Below, one piece after another: positions 25,518 to 34,446 of a DNA stretch of 39,685 bases. The notes beneath the pieces were generated by a model. That model ran no database searches, had not been told where the DNA came from, and was given only the letters and a program-made list of their open reading frames with translations. This DNA is from Atopobium sp. oral taxon 810 str. F0209. Its GTDB lineage: Bacteria; Actinomycetota; Coriobacteriia; Coriobacteriales; Atopobiaceae. Position numbers and translations under genes: made by a program. The DNA is taken from contig NZ_KE952966.1 of NCBI RefSeq assembly GCF_000466405.1, positions 70,659 to 110,343 of the forward strand, read 5' to 3'. How positions within the stretch are numbered: position 1 is the first letter of the stretch; every line of letters begins with the position of its first letter.

Positions 25518-26528
25518 ATGAGCAAGGAAAAAGTATTACATGTCGCTTCTGGTTGGGGCATGCTTGCAGTGGATTTGCTGATGTTCGTTGGCTCCATTGC
25601 CTGTTTTGTGCTAAGTCTCATCAGCCTGATTCAAGCAGCAGATAGTGCACTTCCAGTGCCAGTTTTAGCAGTGTTCGGTCTCATTCTGAGTGTGGTAATT
25701 CTTATAGCTGCCATCATCGTTGCTTGTGGTTTCTTTTCCCTACAGCCAGGCCAAGCACGCATTTGCGTACTTTTTGGTCAATACAAAGGCACCGTACGCG
25801 ATGAAGGCTTGCGCTGGGCAAATCCGTTTTTCTCTAAGAGTTTGGGCGGTGTTTTAGGGGAGTCTTCTTCAAGCCTCAAAGTAGGCGAGGAAGGCGTGTC
25901 TTTTGATGCGAGTAAGTCCACATCAGCGACTATTTCTCTACGTGCCCGCACTCATGACGGTGAGCGTATCAAGGTTAACGACAAGATGGGCAATCCCATC
26001 GAGATTGCAACAGTTGTTGTATGGCATGTAGCCGATACGGCAAAGGCCGCCTTTGACGTTGACAACTACGAGAGTTATGTGTCGATGCAAACCGAAACTG
26101 CCCTGCGTCATGTGGCAAGTATCTATGCCTATGATCATATGGAAGACGAGGACGACAATAATAACGCTATAACCTTGCGGTCCAATATTGAAGAAGTGTC
26201 TGCCACGCTCAAAGCAGAGCTTGACCGCAAATTAAGTGTTGCTGGTGTAAGTGTGGATGACGCTCGTCTTACTCATTTGGCATATGCACCTGAAATTGCG
26301 CAGGCAATGCTTCGTCGTCAGCAGGCTGATGCTGTTATTGCTGCACGCAAAAAGATTGTTGAGGGTGCCGTCAGCATGGTTGACATGGCACTGTCTCAAC
26401 TCTCTGATGGGGGTATTGTCGAGTTCGATGATGACCGTAAAGCTGTCATGGCTTCAAACTTGATGGTGGTTCTTTGCGGTGAATCTGAAGCTCAGCCTGT
26501 GGTGAATACGGGCAGTCTCTATCAGTAG
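25518..26528 (+). CDS. SPFH (band 7/stomatin-like) membrane protein
   Basis: 336 residues. Two hydrophobic segments (about 10-38 and 48-78) form a membrane hairpin. FSLQPGQARICVLFGQYKGTVRDEG opens the SPFH domain, which runs to about residue 290 with the typical WHVADTAKAAFDVDNYESYV segment. The C-terminus is short and mostly helical. Such proteins oligomerise in membrane microdomains and scaffold other proteins. ATG 25518 follows AAAGGGAT. The small Arc-like gene starts 12 bases after its stop, a pairing I recall from other Actinobacteria. Confidence 0.82.
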   Translation: MSKEKVLHVASGWGMLAVDLLMFVGSIACFVLSLISLIQAADSALPVPVLAVFGLILSVVILIAAIIVACGFFSLQPGQARICVLFGQYKGTVRDEGLRWANPFFSKSLGGVLGESSSSLKVGEEGVSFDASKSTSATISLRARTHDGERIKVNDKMGNPIEIATVVVWHVADTAKAAFDVDNYESYVSMQTETALRHVASIYAYDHMEDEDDNNNAITLRSNIEEVSATLKAELDRKLSVAGVSVDDARLTHLAYAPEIAQAMLRRQQADAVIAARKKIVEGAVSMVDMALSQLSDGGIVEFDDDRKAVMASNLMVVLCGESEAQPVVNTGSLYQ

Positions 26529-26540
26529 GGTTGATTTGCT

Positions 26541-26729
26541 ATGGCGAGAAAGCAGTATCCCCTGCGTATAGATCCTGAACTCTGGGAAGCGGTGCAGCTA
26601 TGGGCAAACGATGAAATGCGTAGCTCTAATGCCCAGGTAGAGTGGATTATTCGCGATGCTCTCAAGCGTGCAGGACGCTTGCCTGCCGCAAAACGTGCGC
26701 CCAAGAAAGATTTAGGGTCACAAAGCTAA
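26541..26729 (+). CDS. Small Arc-like (ribbon-helix-helix) protein
   Basis: 62 residues. The pattern KQYPLRIDPELWEAVQLWA followed by a second helix (SNAQVEWIIRDALKRAGR) fits the ribbon-helix-helix fold of Arc-type regulators. The basic tail KRAPKKD could contact DNA. It is probably co-transcribed with the SPFH gene. A DNA target is not known; a protein-interaction role is possible. Confidence 0.75.
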   Translation: MARKQYPLRIDPELWEAVQLWANDEMRSSNAQVEWIIRDALKRAGRLPAAKRAPKKDLGSQS

Positions 26730-26740
26730 GCGGTGGAATA

Positions 26741-26777
26741 AAAACATACCTAGACGTTATGTGTCTAGGTATGTTTT
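26741..26777 (+). terminator. Rho-independent terminator
   Basis: AAAACATACCTAGAC (26741-26755) pairs perfectly with 26763-26777 around a seven-base loop and is followed by ATTTT. It ends the SPFH operon and may work in both directions. Confidence 0.88.
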
Positions 26778-26952
26778 ATTTTCAAGTACAAGTAGTCTTT
26801 CAAGGCAGTTCACAAAGCATTTTTTTGCAGACGGTCGCAGTTGCGCCTCGAATCTCAGGGCATCCATATTAGGTGCGATACTGTCTCTGGCTTCCTGCAG
26901 GCGGTTCAATGCCGTCGCTCTATTGCCGTAAAAGCACTGTTTGCTTTTTTGC

Positions 26953-27177
26953 TGAGGGTGCATCTTGAATCCGATGTGAGCAAAATACAAATAAATGGAT
27001 GCATCATGAACCCGTTGTATTGCATTTCTCACAGGCGGTTCAAAAGCGTACCGAATGGCTCGAGAAACCCCAGATAAAAATTGTCGTAAGGGTGCTTATT
27101 GAACCGTTTGTGGGTAAAAAGGTGCTTATTGAACCCGATGTAGCCAAAAGGGTGCTTCTTGAACCTATTGCATGCCC
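26953..27177 (+). repeat. Degenerate 30-bp direct repeats in a gene-free stretch
   Basis: Three adjacent units of 30 bases start near 27088, 27118 and 27148, each built on GGTGCTT-TTGAACC with a following GT-rich half and AAAA. Two further diverged units (GGGTGCATCTTGAAT near 26957; GGATGCATCATGAACC near 26998) lie upstream. The whole interval 26730-27319 has no gene that I can support; frames through the repeats give the peptide K-R-V-L-I-E-P. Confidence 0.6.
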
Positions 27178-27319
27178 AGCTTTGACAAGATGGTTCATCT
27201 TTCGAGATTCAGAAAAATCTGACCAGCCCTTTTTGCAATTGCCAAGTTCGAAACTTGAACCATTTGTGATTGGAGCATTTCAACCCTATATAAGAAATCT
27301 AACCAGACACACTTTTTGC

Positions 27320-27985
27320 CTATATGCAAAGTAGTTTGGCTCGTCCCATAAAGAATTCAGGATTCATGAAGCCATACGGGCTCTGTGCACATAGGTCAAA
27401 GGCTGCCATACCGATGTCCTCTAAATCATCGGAATTACAGCTTGCTATTGCATCATTAATCAGATCATCGAAAAAATCGAGACTGCGACTTGCTGGTTGC
27501 CACCCATCGACTGTTCTCAACAAGGCATTATCACGAACAAGGTTTGACCAGACTTGTTTGAACCATATGGCATCAACTGGTGATGAATGAATGCCTCCGC
27601 ATATGCCTGATGGATTGATTGCTCCATTTTCGTCCATGAGTCCAGAAGCATTTACATCTACGCTGCATATAGTTGCATTTTCTACAGATATAAAGCAGGT
27701 ATATATGCATGCCAGGATTTCGTAAGGCATGTTTGCATACCAAACTCTGAGTTCTGAGGCGTGCGATACTGTATTGACAAAGGACGTATACTGCTCCTCA
27801 AAATCCTCTGCAGGATGTATTGAAAGCTTTTCTAACTCGCTTCTCCGTTGTTGGGGACTCATGTTTGACAAGCTTCCGAGGGTCAAATCATCTGGGAAAA
27901 GAGCAATATCACCAAGCTCAACACCAAAATTTTTTGCAAGGCAAAGGAGGGTGCGCACATTTTGGCTAAAGCAAACTTCAATCAT
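27320..27985 (-). CDS. DUF1835-like protein
   Basis: 221 residues. The start MIEVCFSQNVRTLLCLAK and LFPDDLTLGSL (near 29-39) recall DUF1835, whose members begin with a short strand and a DDLS-GPL motif. The rest is helical, with an acidic C-terminal half. Members are often found as stand-alone genes of unknown function in Firmicutes and Actinobacteria. ATG 27985 has only a weak ribosome site. It is alone, facing the repeat region on one side and a 309-base spacer on the other. Confidence 0.6.
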   Translation of the reverse strand: MIEVCFSQNVRTLLCLAKNFGVELGDIALFPDDLTLGSLSNMSPQQRRSELEKLSIHPAEDFEEQYTSFVNTVSHASELRVWYANMPYEILACIYTCFISVENATICSVDVNASGLMDENGAINPSGICGGIHSSPVDAIWFKQVWSNLVRDNALLRTVDGWQPASRSLDFFDDLINDAIASCNSDDLEDIGMAAFDLCAQSPYGFMNPEFFMGRAKLLCI

Positions 27986-28221
27986 GAGTGCAGAGTCCTG
28001 CTTCTATTGTAGTAAGACGTTTTCCCAAAGACTGTCTGTAATATACCAATACGCATTATATGAGTAAGTAGAAGATGAAAAAGGTACCATATTCAATATT
28101 TACTAAATCCAGTTTGAATGCTGCACTCTCGCAGCTTCATTGAGTAGTGTCGTATTCGATATGTGCCAGTTTAGACATTATCATCTCGTTATTTAGTTTC
28201 CACACGCATCTTCATAATACA

Positions 28222-28259
28222 AGTCCCGTTTTCCAAGTTAAACTATGAAAAACGGGACT
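28222..28259 (-). terminator. Terminator of the small secreted protein gene
   Basis: AGTCCCGTTTT (28222-28232) pairs perfectly with AAAACGGGACT (28249-28259). It lies 36 bases past the stop at 28295. The remainder of 27986-28294 holds no gene; a 22-codon plus frame at 28075 has no good ribosome site. Confidence 0.75.
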
Positions 28260-28294
28260 AATTAATTATAAAAGTCAAATTCTATCTATATAGC

Positions 28295-28717
28295 TTACCA
28301 GCTGAAAGAACCCCAGATATCATACTTATATAGTGGATCATTTGCTTTAAAATACAGCTTATAAGTACCAGGTTTGCAACGTGCTGAAAAGGTTCCACTT
28401 GTAGTTCCTACAAAAGATTTAGAAGCAATAATCGACCAGCCCCACCATTCGCGTTTTTGGATATAGACAGTCAACCCATGGTTATCTTGTTTATATTTTT
28501 TCTTTTGATGATGGCTTACTTTCCCTTTTGTAGAAGACTGTATAGCTGCGGTTCCAACAGAAGGCCAATCTCTGATTCCGTATCCCTTATATGTAAAATT
28601 TCCTGCATTTGCAATATTTGGAGTTAGTATTGATAAGGCAATCACGAATGCGCTAAATCCATAAATGACTGTCGATCTGATTATCTTTTTTATTGATGGT
28701 TTTTTCACTGCATTCAT
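28295..28717 (-). CDS. Small secreted protein of unknown function
   Basis: 140 residues. A basic start and hydrophobic core end at ANA (about 36-38), a clear signal peptide. The mature part is about 102 residues, rich in lysine, tyrosine, glycine and tryptophan, with one cysteine. Beta-strand-like segments end in YKYDIWGSFSW. The composition resembles small secreted bacteriocin-like or immunity-associated proteins, but I recognise no family. The purine-rich sequence GAAGGGAG is about 13 bases upstream of the ATG, longer than usual. It is divergent from the VanZ-like gene by 86 bases. Confidence 0.65.
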   Translation of the reverse strand: MNAVKKPSIKKIIRSTVIYGFSAFVIALSILTPNIANAGNFTYKGYGIRDWPSVGTAAIQSSTKGKVSHHQKKKYKQDNHGLTVYIQKREWWGWSIIASKSFVGTTSGTFSARCKPGTYKLYFKANDPLYKYDIWGSFSW

Positions 28718-28803
28718 TTTTACAACACTACTCCCTTCATTTGAGTAAACATTTATCTATGATTAAGATAATCTATTTCGTTACAATTGGAAAGGAGAAT
28801 GTT

Positions 28804-29442
28804 ATGCGCAGACTACTCAGTATTATTTTTGCTGTGTTGGCAGGGTATGTAGGATTTAGATTCTCCATCAGTTTTTTTGGGGGAATTGGATATAACTTTC
28901 TTTCTCTCCTTATAGGAGAGCATTCCTTCAGTCTCTTAGGAAATCCTGCTTTTATGATTACGATACATGCAGTTGTTGCACTATGTGCCTCTGGCATTGC
29001 CTATCAGGTTGCTATGAATCGGTATCTTACAATATTGGTTAAAGCTGCTCCTGCAGTTTATATTGTTCTTGCATTTGGACTCATCATGCTAAAGAGCAGA
29101 GGGGTTCAGGGAGTCAATTTTAACTTTGCAGATGTAGGGGATATTTTGCTTTGGCAACCCGCTACCTTTTTCTTTAATCTCTTTATTCTAGTGCCTTTGG
29201 GATGTATCTTTCGCACGAAGGCGGTGTCTGTAGGTAAATCAATCATTGCCGCAATACTTATTGTACTTGTGTGCGAATCGTTACAGTATGTGTTCAAACT
29301 TGGCATCTTTGACGTGATAGACATCGTGTCTAATGTAATTGGTTTTATTTTTGGCTTCTATTTGGCTGATGCGCTTATTGAGTTTGGATTGCAATTTAGA
29401 GTTGTCAGCGAACATGTATGCTCGTTGACAAGAAAAAAATAA
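28804..29442 (+). CDS. VanZ-like membrane protein
   Basis: 212 residues with five to six hydrophobic segments. The end segment FDVIDIVSNVIGFIFGFYLA carries the D-x-x-N-x-x-G-x-x-x-G pattern of the VanZ family, and LVCESLQYVF precedes it as usual. VanZ confers low-level teicoplanin resistance in enterococci; most relatives are uncharacterised. ATG 28804 follows AAGGAG by six bases. It is convergent with the AraC gene and divergent from the small secreted protein. Confidence 0.78.
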   Translation: MRRLLSIIFAVLAGYVGFRFSISFFGGIGYNFLSLLIGEHSFSLLGNPAFMITIHAVVALCASGIAYQVAMNRYLTILVKAAPAVYIVLAFGLIMLKSRGVQGVNFNFADVGDILLWQPATFFFNLFILVPLGCIFRTKAVSVGKSIIAAILIVLVCESLQYVFKLGIFDVIDIVSNVIGFIFGFYLADALIEFGLQFRVVSEHVCSLTRKK

Positions 29443-29545
29443 TGTCCAGCATGCTTTTAAGTTTTGCTTTGCTTGCCTGCAAAAGAAAAGTGTCCTGTCC
29501 GGCATATTTTGTGTAAAAGAGGCTGTGCGTGGGATGGGCAGCATG

Positions 29546-30667
29546 CTACCTATCCAAAAGATTTTGACATGGGTGTGACAGTTTGTCGCGACGAAAGCGG
29601 CTCGGTGTCAGGCCCGTCATTGCTTTGAAAGCCTCGGAAAATGCGCCTTGATTGGCATAACCAACATGCTTGGCTATGTTACAGATAGTCTCGTTTCCGT
29701 CTAACAATTGCATAGCGGCAAATTCCACGCGCTGCTTTCGTATAAAATCTTGAGGAGTAGTTCCGCGACTGCGCCTAAAGGCATCAATGAGGCGCGCCGC
29801 ACTAAGATGTAGCACCTTTTCAAGGGTACGCGTGGATAGATCTTGATCAAGATTTGCTTTTATATATTGGCTAGCTTCTTCACAGATTTCCCAATCCTGT
29901 ACCGAACGTGAGCTACGAGCTGTATGATCTCTGTGCACACCATCTATAAGCAGTACAAGAAGTTCAATAAGCTTAGCGTGATAGTAGGCAGGCGCACAGT
30001 TTTTACTAGGACGCGCGTCTACGAATTCATTCATTGCTTCTTTAAGCTTAGATAGCTCTCGAGTGCCGTCAAGCTGTGAAATAGCAGAAAGAATATCTTT
30101 GGGAGTAACTCCCAAAAGACAACTATAGCGCTCAAGTGCTTTTGGACGCAGAGAAAGAGAACAACTTTTGAATTGAGCGTGAGCTTCGCATATTTGTTGG
30201 AACAGATGATAGGTCCATCTATAACCAATAAGAGCTGGGCGCTTATCTGGTAGTGGTTCGATGAAATAGTTGGTCATATCATGTCCATAGCAACCAAACC
30301 CTATGAGTTCGACTGACGGACCTCGATAAATCGCGCGTTCATTCAGCTTTAAATCCATTGAGATAAGTACCGCATCTGAATCGATGATGCCATACCAGCA
30401 CTCTCCACTGCCTCGGGCTGGATTCATTACCCAAGTTGACCCATACGATCTGATTGCAGTCTTAGAAATCCATCCCTGGTCCAGCGCTTCTTTACTGGGA
30501 ACGCAGCCTATAGTTTGCAGTATTGGCTCAAAGGTATTGCGGATGGCAGATAAATCACCAGATGACTGCTCAGTCAACAATTCCGGGTCTTCCGATAGCT
30601 TTTTGTACCACTTACTCGAGAAATGATTTTCGGTAATATTCGTTATTTTTTCGGGGACCTTCTCCAT
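29546..30667 (-). CDS. AraC-family regulator, probable controller of ABC pair 2
   Basis: 373 residues. The N-terminal part (1-250) resembles the sensor region of YbtA/PchR-type regulators only loosely. The C-terminal double helix-turn-helix (about 264-362) contains TPQDFIRKQRVEFAAMQLL and HVGYANQGAFSEAFKAMTGLTPSRFR, the AraC hallmark. It is divergent from ABC pair 2 with a 119-bp shared region. AraC regulators next to paired ABC exporters are characteristic of siderophore-type uptake loci (YbtA with YbtPQ). The ligand is unknown. Confidence 0.85.
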   Translation of the reverse strand: MEKVPEKITNITENHFSSKWYKKLSEDPELLTEQSSGDLSAIRNTFEPILQTIGCVPSKEALDQGWISKTAIRSYGSTWVMNPARGSGECWYGIIDSDAVLISMDLKLNERAIYRGPSVELIGFGCYGHDMTNYFIEPLPDKRPALIGYRWTYHLFQQICEAHAQFKSCSLSLRPKALERYSCLLGVTPKDILSAISQLDGTRELSKLKEAMNEFVDARPSKNCAPAYYHAKLIELLVLLIDGVHRDHTARSSRSVQDWEICEEASQYIKANLDQDLSTRTLEKVLHLSAARLIDAFRRSRGTTPQDFIRKQRVEFAAMQLLDGNETICNIAKHVGYANQGAFSEAFKAMTGLTPSRFRRDKLSHPCQNLLDR

Positions 30668-30786
30668 TTAGTACTTTCTTAGCAGCTCATATGCAAAGCT
30701 CTATAGAATGAAATGTTAGTAAAGGTTAACATACTTCAGTTCGCCTTCGGGTTTGGACTGAGTGGTGACTCATGGGAGGTACTGCT
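30668..30786. promoter_or_regulatory. Divergent control region of AraC gene and ABC pair 2
   Basis: An inverted repeat ATGTTA (30713-30718) / TAACAT (30727-30732) lies in the middle and is a candidate operator. On the plus strand GGAGGT (30775-30780) sits six bases before GTG 30787 and fixes the start of the next gene. Confidence 0.5.
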
Positions 30787-32589
30787 GTGCCACAAGTTTC
30801 TGAAGAAGACCGCCAAAAAGATAAAGCTGGTCGCGAGGCAATGAAAAAACTCTCGGCACCAATTAAGGGAAGAACAAGAATCGCCCAGATACTTACTGTT
30901 GCATCTGCCATGCTTGCTTTTGTACCGTACTTTGCGCTAGTAAAGCTGGGAGACGTTTTTCTTGATGCGTCGACGGGTAACTATCTACTTGATACTCATC
31001 AGGTTGAGCATATTGTTTCGCTGCTTGTTATGTTCTTTTTAACTAAGATGACGTTGTATGTGCTAGCGCTTTCGATTACACACTTTGCCGATGTGAAGCT
31101 GCGCGTGTTGATTCGTGAGCGCATTGCAGAGCGTCTGAGCAGTGTTCCTTTAGCATGGTTTGACACTCATGGTTCGGGTTCTATTCGTAGTGCCGTACAG
31201 GATGACACGCGTGTGGTGCATACCGTGATTGCACATGCACCAGTTGATTTGGTTAATGGTGCATTAACGCCGCTTGTTCTGCTTGTTTTTATGTTTGTTA
31301 TCAACTGGAAGTTGGCTCTGGTAGGCGTCGTTACGGTGCCTATTTATATGCTGCTTTACGGTAGTTCAATGAAAGATATGGGTCCAAAAACTGCCGAAAT
31401 GAATACGCATCTTGCTGAGGTTTCCTCAACGATGGTTGAGCTTGTCTCGGGCATTAAAGTGGTTAAAGCCTTCTCTAAGGTAGGGGAGGCACACGACAAT
31501 TATCAAAACGCAGCCAAGGGTTTTGCAGATTCTTACTGGGCTTGGTGCGGACCCTTAATTGGTTTGTGCTCCGTAGCACAGGAGTTTGTGTCCATACCTG
31601 TAATTTTGCTGGTAAACCTTGGCGGTGGCGGCCTGCTGTGTACTGCTGGTTTGGCGACAGTTCCACAATTGCTTGCTTGCACGCTTATAGCCGTTGTATT
31701 GCCAAATGCAATGACTACGGTTTCGAATATCGTCTGGTCATATCAGACTGCAGGTGCAGCTGCGATACGTCTTTGCGAACTCATGGAAGTTGATACTTTG
31801 CCGCAAGCAGATTGTCCTCAACTACCTGAAGGTGATTTGGATATCGAGGTTGATGGCGTCTCTTATTCCTATGGAGAGACAAACGCTTTATCACAGCTTT
31901 CATTGACGTTTAAATCCAATACGGTGACAGCGCTGATTGGTCCTTCGGGATCGGGTAAATCAACGCTCGCCACGCTTATTGCACGTTTTGATGATCCTGA
32001 CGAGGGGACAATTCGTCTAGGTGGGATTGATTTGCGACAGATTGATACAAACGAACTGTATCGTTATGTGTCTTTTGTTCTGCAAGATTCGATGTTGCTT
32101 AATACCAGCATTCGCCGAAATATCTCCTTGGCATGTCCTGATGCTAGCTTGGAAGAAGTGCGGAGAGCTGCACAGATTGCGCAGATAGATGACTATATTA
32201 TGTCGCTACCCAAGAGCTATGACAGCGTGTTGGGCTCCGATTGTCAGCTATCAGGCGGTGAAGGTCAGCGTGTAGCTATTGCTCGTGCGATTTTAACTGA
32301 TGCTCCAATTTTGATTATGGATGAGGCAACTGCCTTTGCCGATCCTGATTCTGAGGTTGAAATTCAGCGTGCTCTCAGAAATTTAATCCAAGGGCGTACC
32401 GTGCTTGTTATTGCTCACCGTCTCAATTCGATTCTCGGTGCCGATCAAATTGCAGTAATGGAACGTGGGCATATTGTTGCGCTCGGCACTCACCAGGAAT
32501 TGCTTAATAACGGTCATTACCAAGCCCTGCTTCAGCAGAGTGGTTTTGAAAATTTCCTTTCCGCAAAGGAGAGTGACATTTATGCTTAA
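30787..32589 (+). CDS. ABC exporter half-transporter, pair 2 subunit A
   Basis: 600 residues from GTG 30787, chosen because the GGAGGT ribosome site would otherwise lie inside the gene started at ATG 30772. Six membrane helices include the segment FDTHGSGSIRSAV, similar to the DTHASGE segment of pair 1 subunit A. The ATPase has Walker A GPSGSGKST (385-393), signature LSGGE (488-492), Walker B D512-E513 and the same AFADP D-loop as pair 1 subunit A. It overlaps subunit B by eight bases and forms a heterodimer with it. Substrate unknown; siderophore- or peptide-type. Confidence 0.85.
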   Translation: MPQVSEEDRQKDKAGREAMKKLSAPIKGRTRIAQILTVASAMLAFVPYFALVKLGDVFLDASTGNYLLDTHQVEHIVSLLVMFFLTKMTLYVLALSITHFADVKLRVLIRERIAERLSSVPLAWFDTHGSGSIRSAVQDDTRVVHTVIAHAPVDLVNGALTPLVLLVFMFVINWKLALVGVVTVPIYMLLYGSSMKDMGPKTAEMNTHLAEVSSTMVELVSGIKVVKAFSKVGEAHDNYQNAAKGFADSYWAWCGPLIGLCSVAQEFVSIPVILLVNLGGGGLLCTAGLATVPQLLACTLIAVVLPNAMTTVSNIVWSYQTAGAAAIRLCELMEVDTLPQADCPQLPEGDLDIEVDGVSYSYGETNALSQLSLTFKSNTVTALIGPSGSGKSTLATLIARFDDPDEGTIRLGGIDLRQIDTNELYRYVSFVLQDSMLLNTSIRRNISLACPDASLEEVRRAAQIAQIDDYIMSLPKSYDSVLGSDCQLSGGEGQRVAIARAILTDAPILIMDEATAFADPDSEVEIQRALRNLIQGRTVLVIAHRLNSILGADQIAVMERGHIVALGTHQELLNNGHYQALLQQSGFENFLSAKESDIYA

Positions 32590-34336
32590 AGACAAGTTGA
32601 TTCTTCCGCGTCTCTATCGTTTTATGTCTCACGCTGATAAAGCAATTCACCAGAAAGGCTCCTTTTATAAGCTTGTATCAGGTGTTATTAGCGGTGTGAG
32701 TTTAACTGCAATTATGCCAACAGTTGCTGCTTTGCAATCTGGGACGCCACAGTGGGGATTGAGCTATAAGGCATGGATAGTTTTTCTTGTCGTGCTTGCT
32801 TTGTGTGGAGCCTTGACTTCGGTTGAGGGTACCAAGCTGAGCTATATATCGGGTTTAGGGTACATGCGCGATCTGCAGATTATGATTGGCAATAAAGTTT
32901 CGCGTTTGCCTCTGGGCTGGTTTGACTCTCAGAGCGCGGGCCGCCTAAGTCGTATGGTTACCAATGAAATGATGTCAACAGGACAAGTAGCTGCATATTT
33001 CATTGGTAGCCTTCTGCATAATGCGTCTGCCTGTATTATCTTTTGTCTTGGTTGCTGGATATGGAATTGGCAGCTGGGACTGTTGCTTAGTGTGGGTGTG
33101 CCTATTGTATTTTTGCTGATGCATGTGGGGCAGGCCTGTGTTTTTCGCATGTCTCATTTAGAAAACAAAGGAGAAGAGCTAATTGCAGCACGCATCGTTG
33201 AGTTTGCTCAGTGTCAAGGAGCGCTTCGCGCTTGCAACGCGAGCAGTAGCTATCCCGAGTTGAAGGATAGTTTTTCAAAGAGCAAAGCTTATCTAACTCG
33301 TGGTCTGTGGTGGGGTGTTGTAGGAAATTTCCTTTCGGGTATGGGTGTGCAGATGCTTACTGTGCTAGGCATCGTGGTTGTTTGCCAGATGGGGCTTACA
33401 GGAAACATGAGCCCTCTTGAAACACTCATTATGATTGGCGTCATTTTGCGTTTTTCGGCACTTCTCACCGAGGTAGCAGCTTCACTTTTTGGTCTTGAAG
33501 AGCGCCGTATGATGCTCAATGGTATTGATGAGGTAATGGATGCACCCGAGATGTCTGTATGCGAGCAGAGCGCAGGGCTGCCCGCTGATAGTTCCGTTGA
33601 GCTAAAAAGCGTTGCTTTTAGCTACATAGAAGGTCAACCTGTTATTCGCAATGTCAGCGTGACGGCGCCTGCATCAAAAATGATTGCTATCGTAGGCCCA
33701 TCTGGCTGTGGCAAAACTACACTTATCAAACTCATTGCTCGTTTTTATGATGTCGATGCAGGACAAATTACCATCGGCGGAACAGATATACGGAATCTTT
33801 CTATGCAGCATCTCTTTGAGCAAGTGTCTTTTGTTTTTCAGGATGTGTATCTCTTTAACGATACGCTTCGCAATAATGTATTGATTGCTCGCCCCAATGC
33901 TGGAGAAACAGAACTTACGCGTGTTGCTGAGCTAGCAGGAATGACAGAGATTATCGAACGTTTGCCCGAAGGCTGGGAAACACCTTGTGGCGAAGGTGGA
34001 CGTAGTCTATCTGGCGGCGAGCGTCAACGTGTTTCGATTGCACGTGCTCTGCTCAAGCAGGCACCTATCGTGCTGTTTGATGAGGCAACCTCTGCACTTG
34101 ATGCAGAAAACGAGGCGAATATCGTGCGCTCCATGGAGGAACTGAGACAGCATTCGACTCTGATTGTGGTGGCTCATAAGCTTGAAACTATCAAAATGGC
34201 AGATCAGATTGTGGTAATGAATGCGGATGGAGAGTTGGTAGAGGTGGGCACTCATGAGGAACTGCTTGTGCAGAATGGTAGCTACGGTGATTTTTGGAAC
34301 AAGCGCTGCTTAAGTGCTCAGTGGAGTCTTGTATAG
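32582..34336 (+). CDS. ABC exporter half-transporter, pair 2 subunit B
   Basis: 584 residues from ATG 32582, preceded by AAAGGAG ten bases upstream, overlapping subunit A. The membrane domain has six helices, with coupling segment FDSQSAGRLSRMVTNEM. The ATPase has Walker A GPSGCGKTT (372-380), signature LSGGE (476-480), Walker B D500-E501 and an ordinary SALD D-loop. The arrangement repeats pair 1: one subunit with AFAD and one with a standard D-loop. An inverted repeat follows at 34397. Confidence 0.85.
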   Translation: MLKDKLILPRLYRFMSHADKAIHQKGSFYKLVSGVISGVSLTAIMPTVAALQSGTPQWGLSYKAWIVFLVVLALCGALTSVEGTKLSYISGLGYMRDLQIMIGNKVSRLPLGWFDSQSAGRLSRMVTNEMMSTGQVAAYFIGSLLHNASACIIFCLGCWIWNWQLGLLLSVGVPIVFLLMHVGQACVFRMSHLENKGEELIAARIVEFAQCQGALRACNASSSYPELKDSFSKSKAYLTRGLWWGVVGNFLSGMGVQMLTVLGIVVVCQMGLTGNMSPLETLIMIGVILRFSALLTEVAASLFGLEERRMMLNGIDEVMDAPEMSVCEQSAGLPADSSVELKSVAFSYIEGQPVIRNVSVTAPASKMIAIVGPSGCGKTTLIKLIARFYDVDAGQITIGGTDIRNLSMQHLFEQVSFVFQDVYLFNDTLRNNVLIARPNAGETELTRVAELAGMTEIIERLPEGWETPCGEGGRSLSGGERQRVSIARALLKQAPIVLFDEATSALDAENEANIVRSMEELRQHSTLIVVAHKLETIKMADQIVVMNADGELVEVGTHEELLVQNGSYGDFWNKRCLSAQWSLV

Positions 34337-34396
34337 AAGTGCTGAAGTGTAATTGCGTGCTTTAAGACTGCGATTAGGACGAGCAGGACTATAGTG

Positions 34397-34419
34397 TCAA
34401 GAATGATTTGTATTCTTGA
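34397..34419 (+). promoter_or_regulatory. Perfect inverted repeat between ABC pair 2 and hydrolase gene
   Basis: TCAAGAAT and ATTCTTGA (8-bp arms) flank a seven-base loop, 28 bases before the hydrolase start. It could be a weak terminator of the ABC operon or an operator for the following genes. Confidence 0.4.
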
Positions 34420-34446
34420 TATTGGTTTAAGACGGAAGAAGTTACA

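Noticed and set aside
26953-27177. Possible CRISPR array
   Set aside because: Units are adjacent 30-mers without spacers, are not identical, and no cas gene is present.
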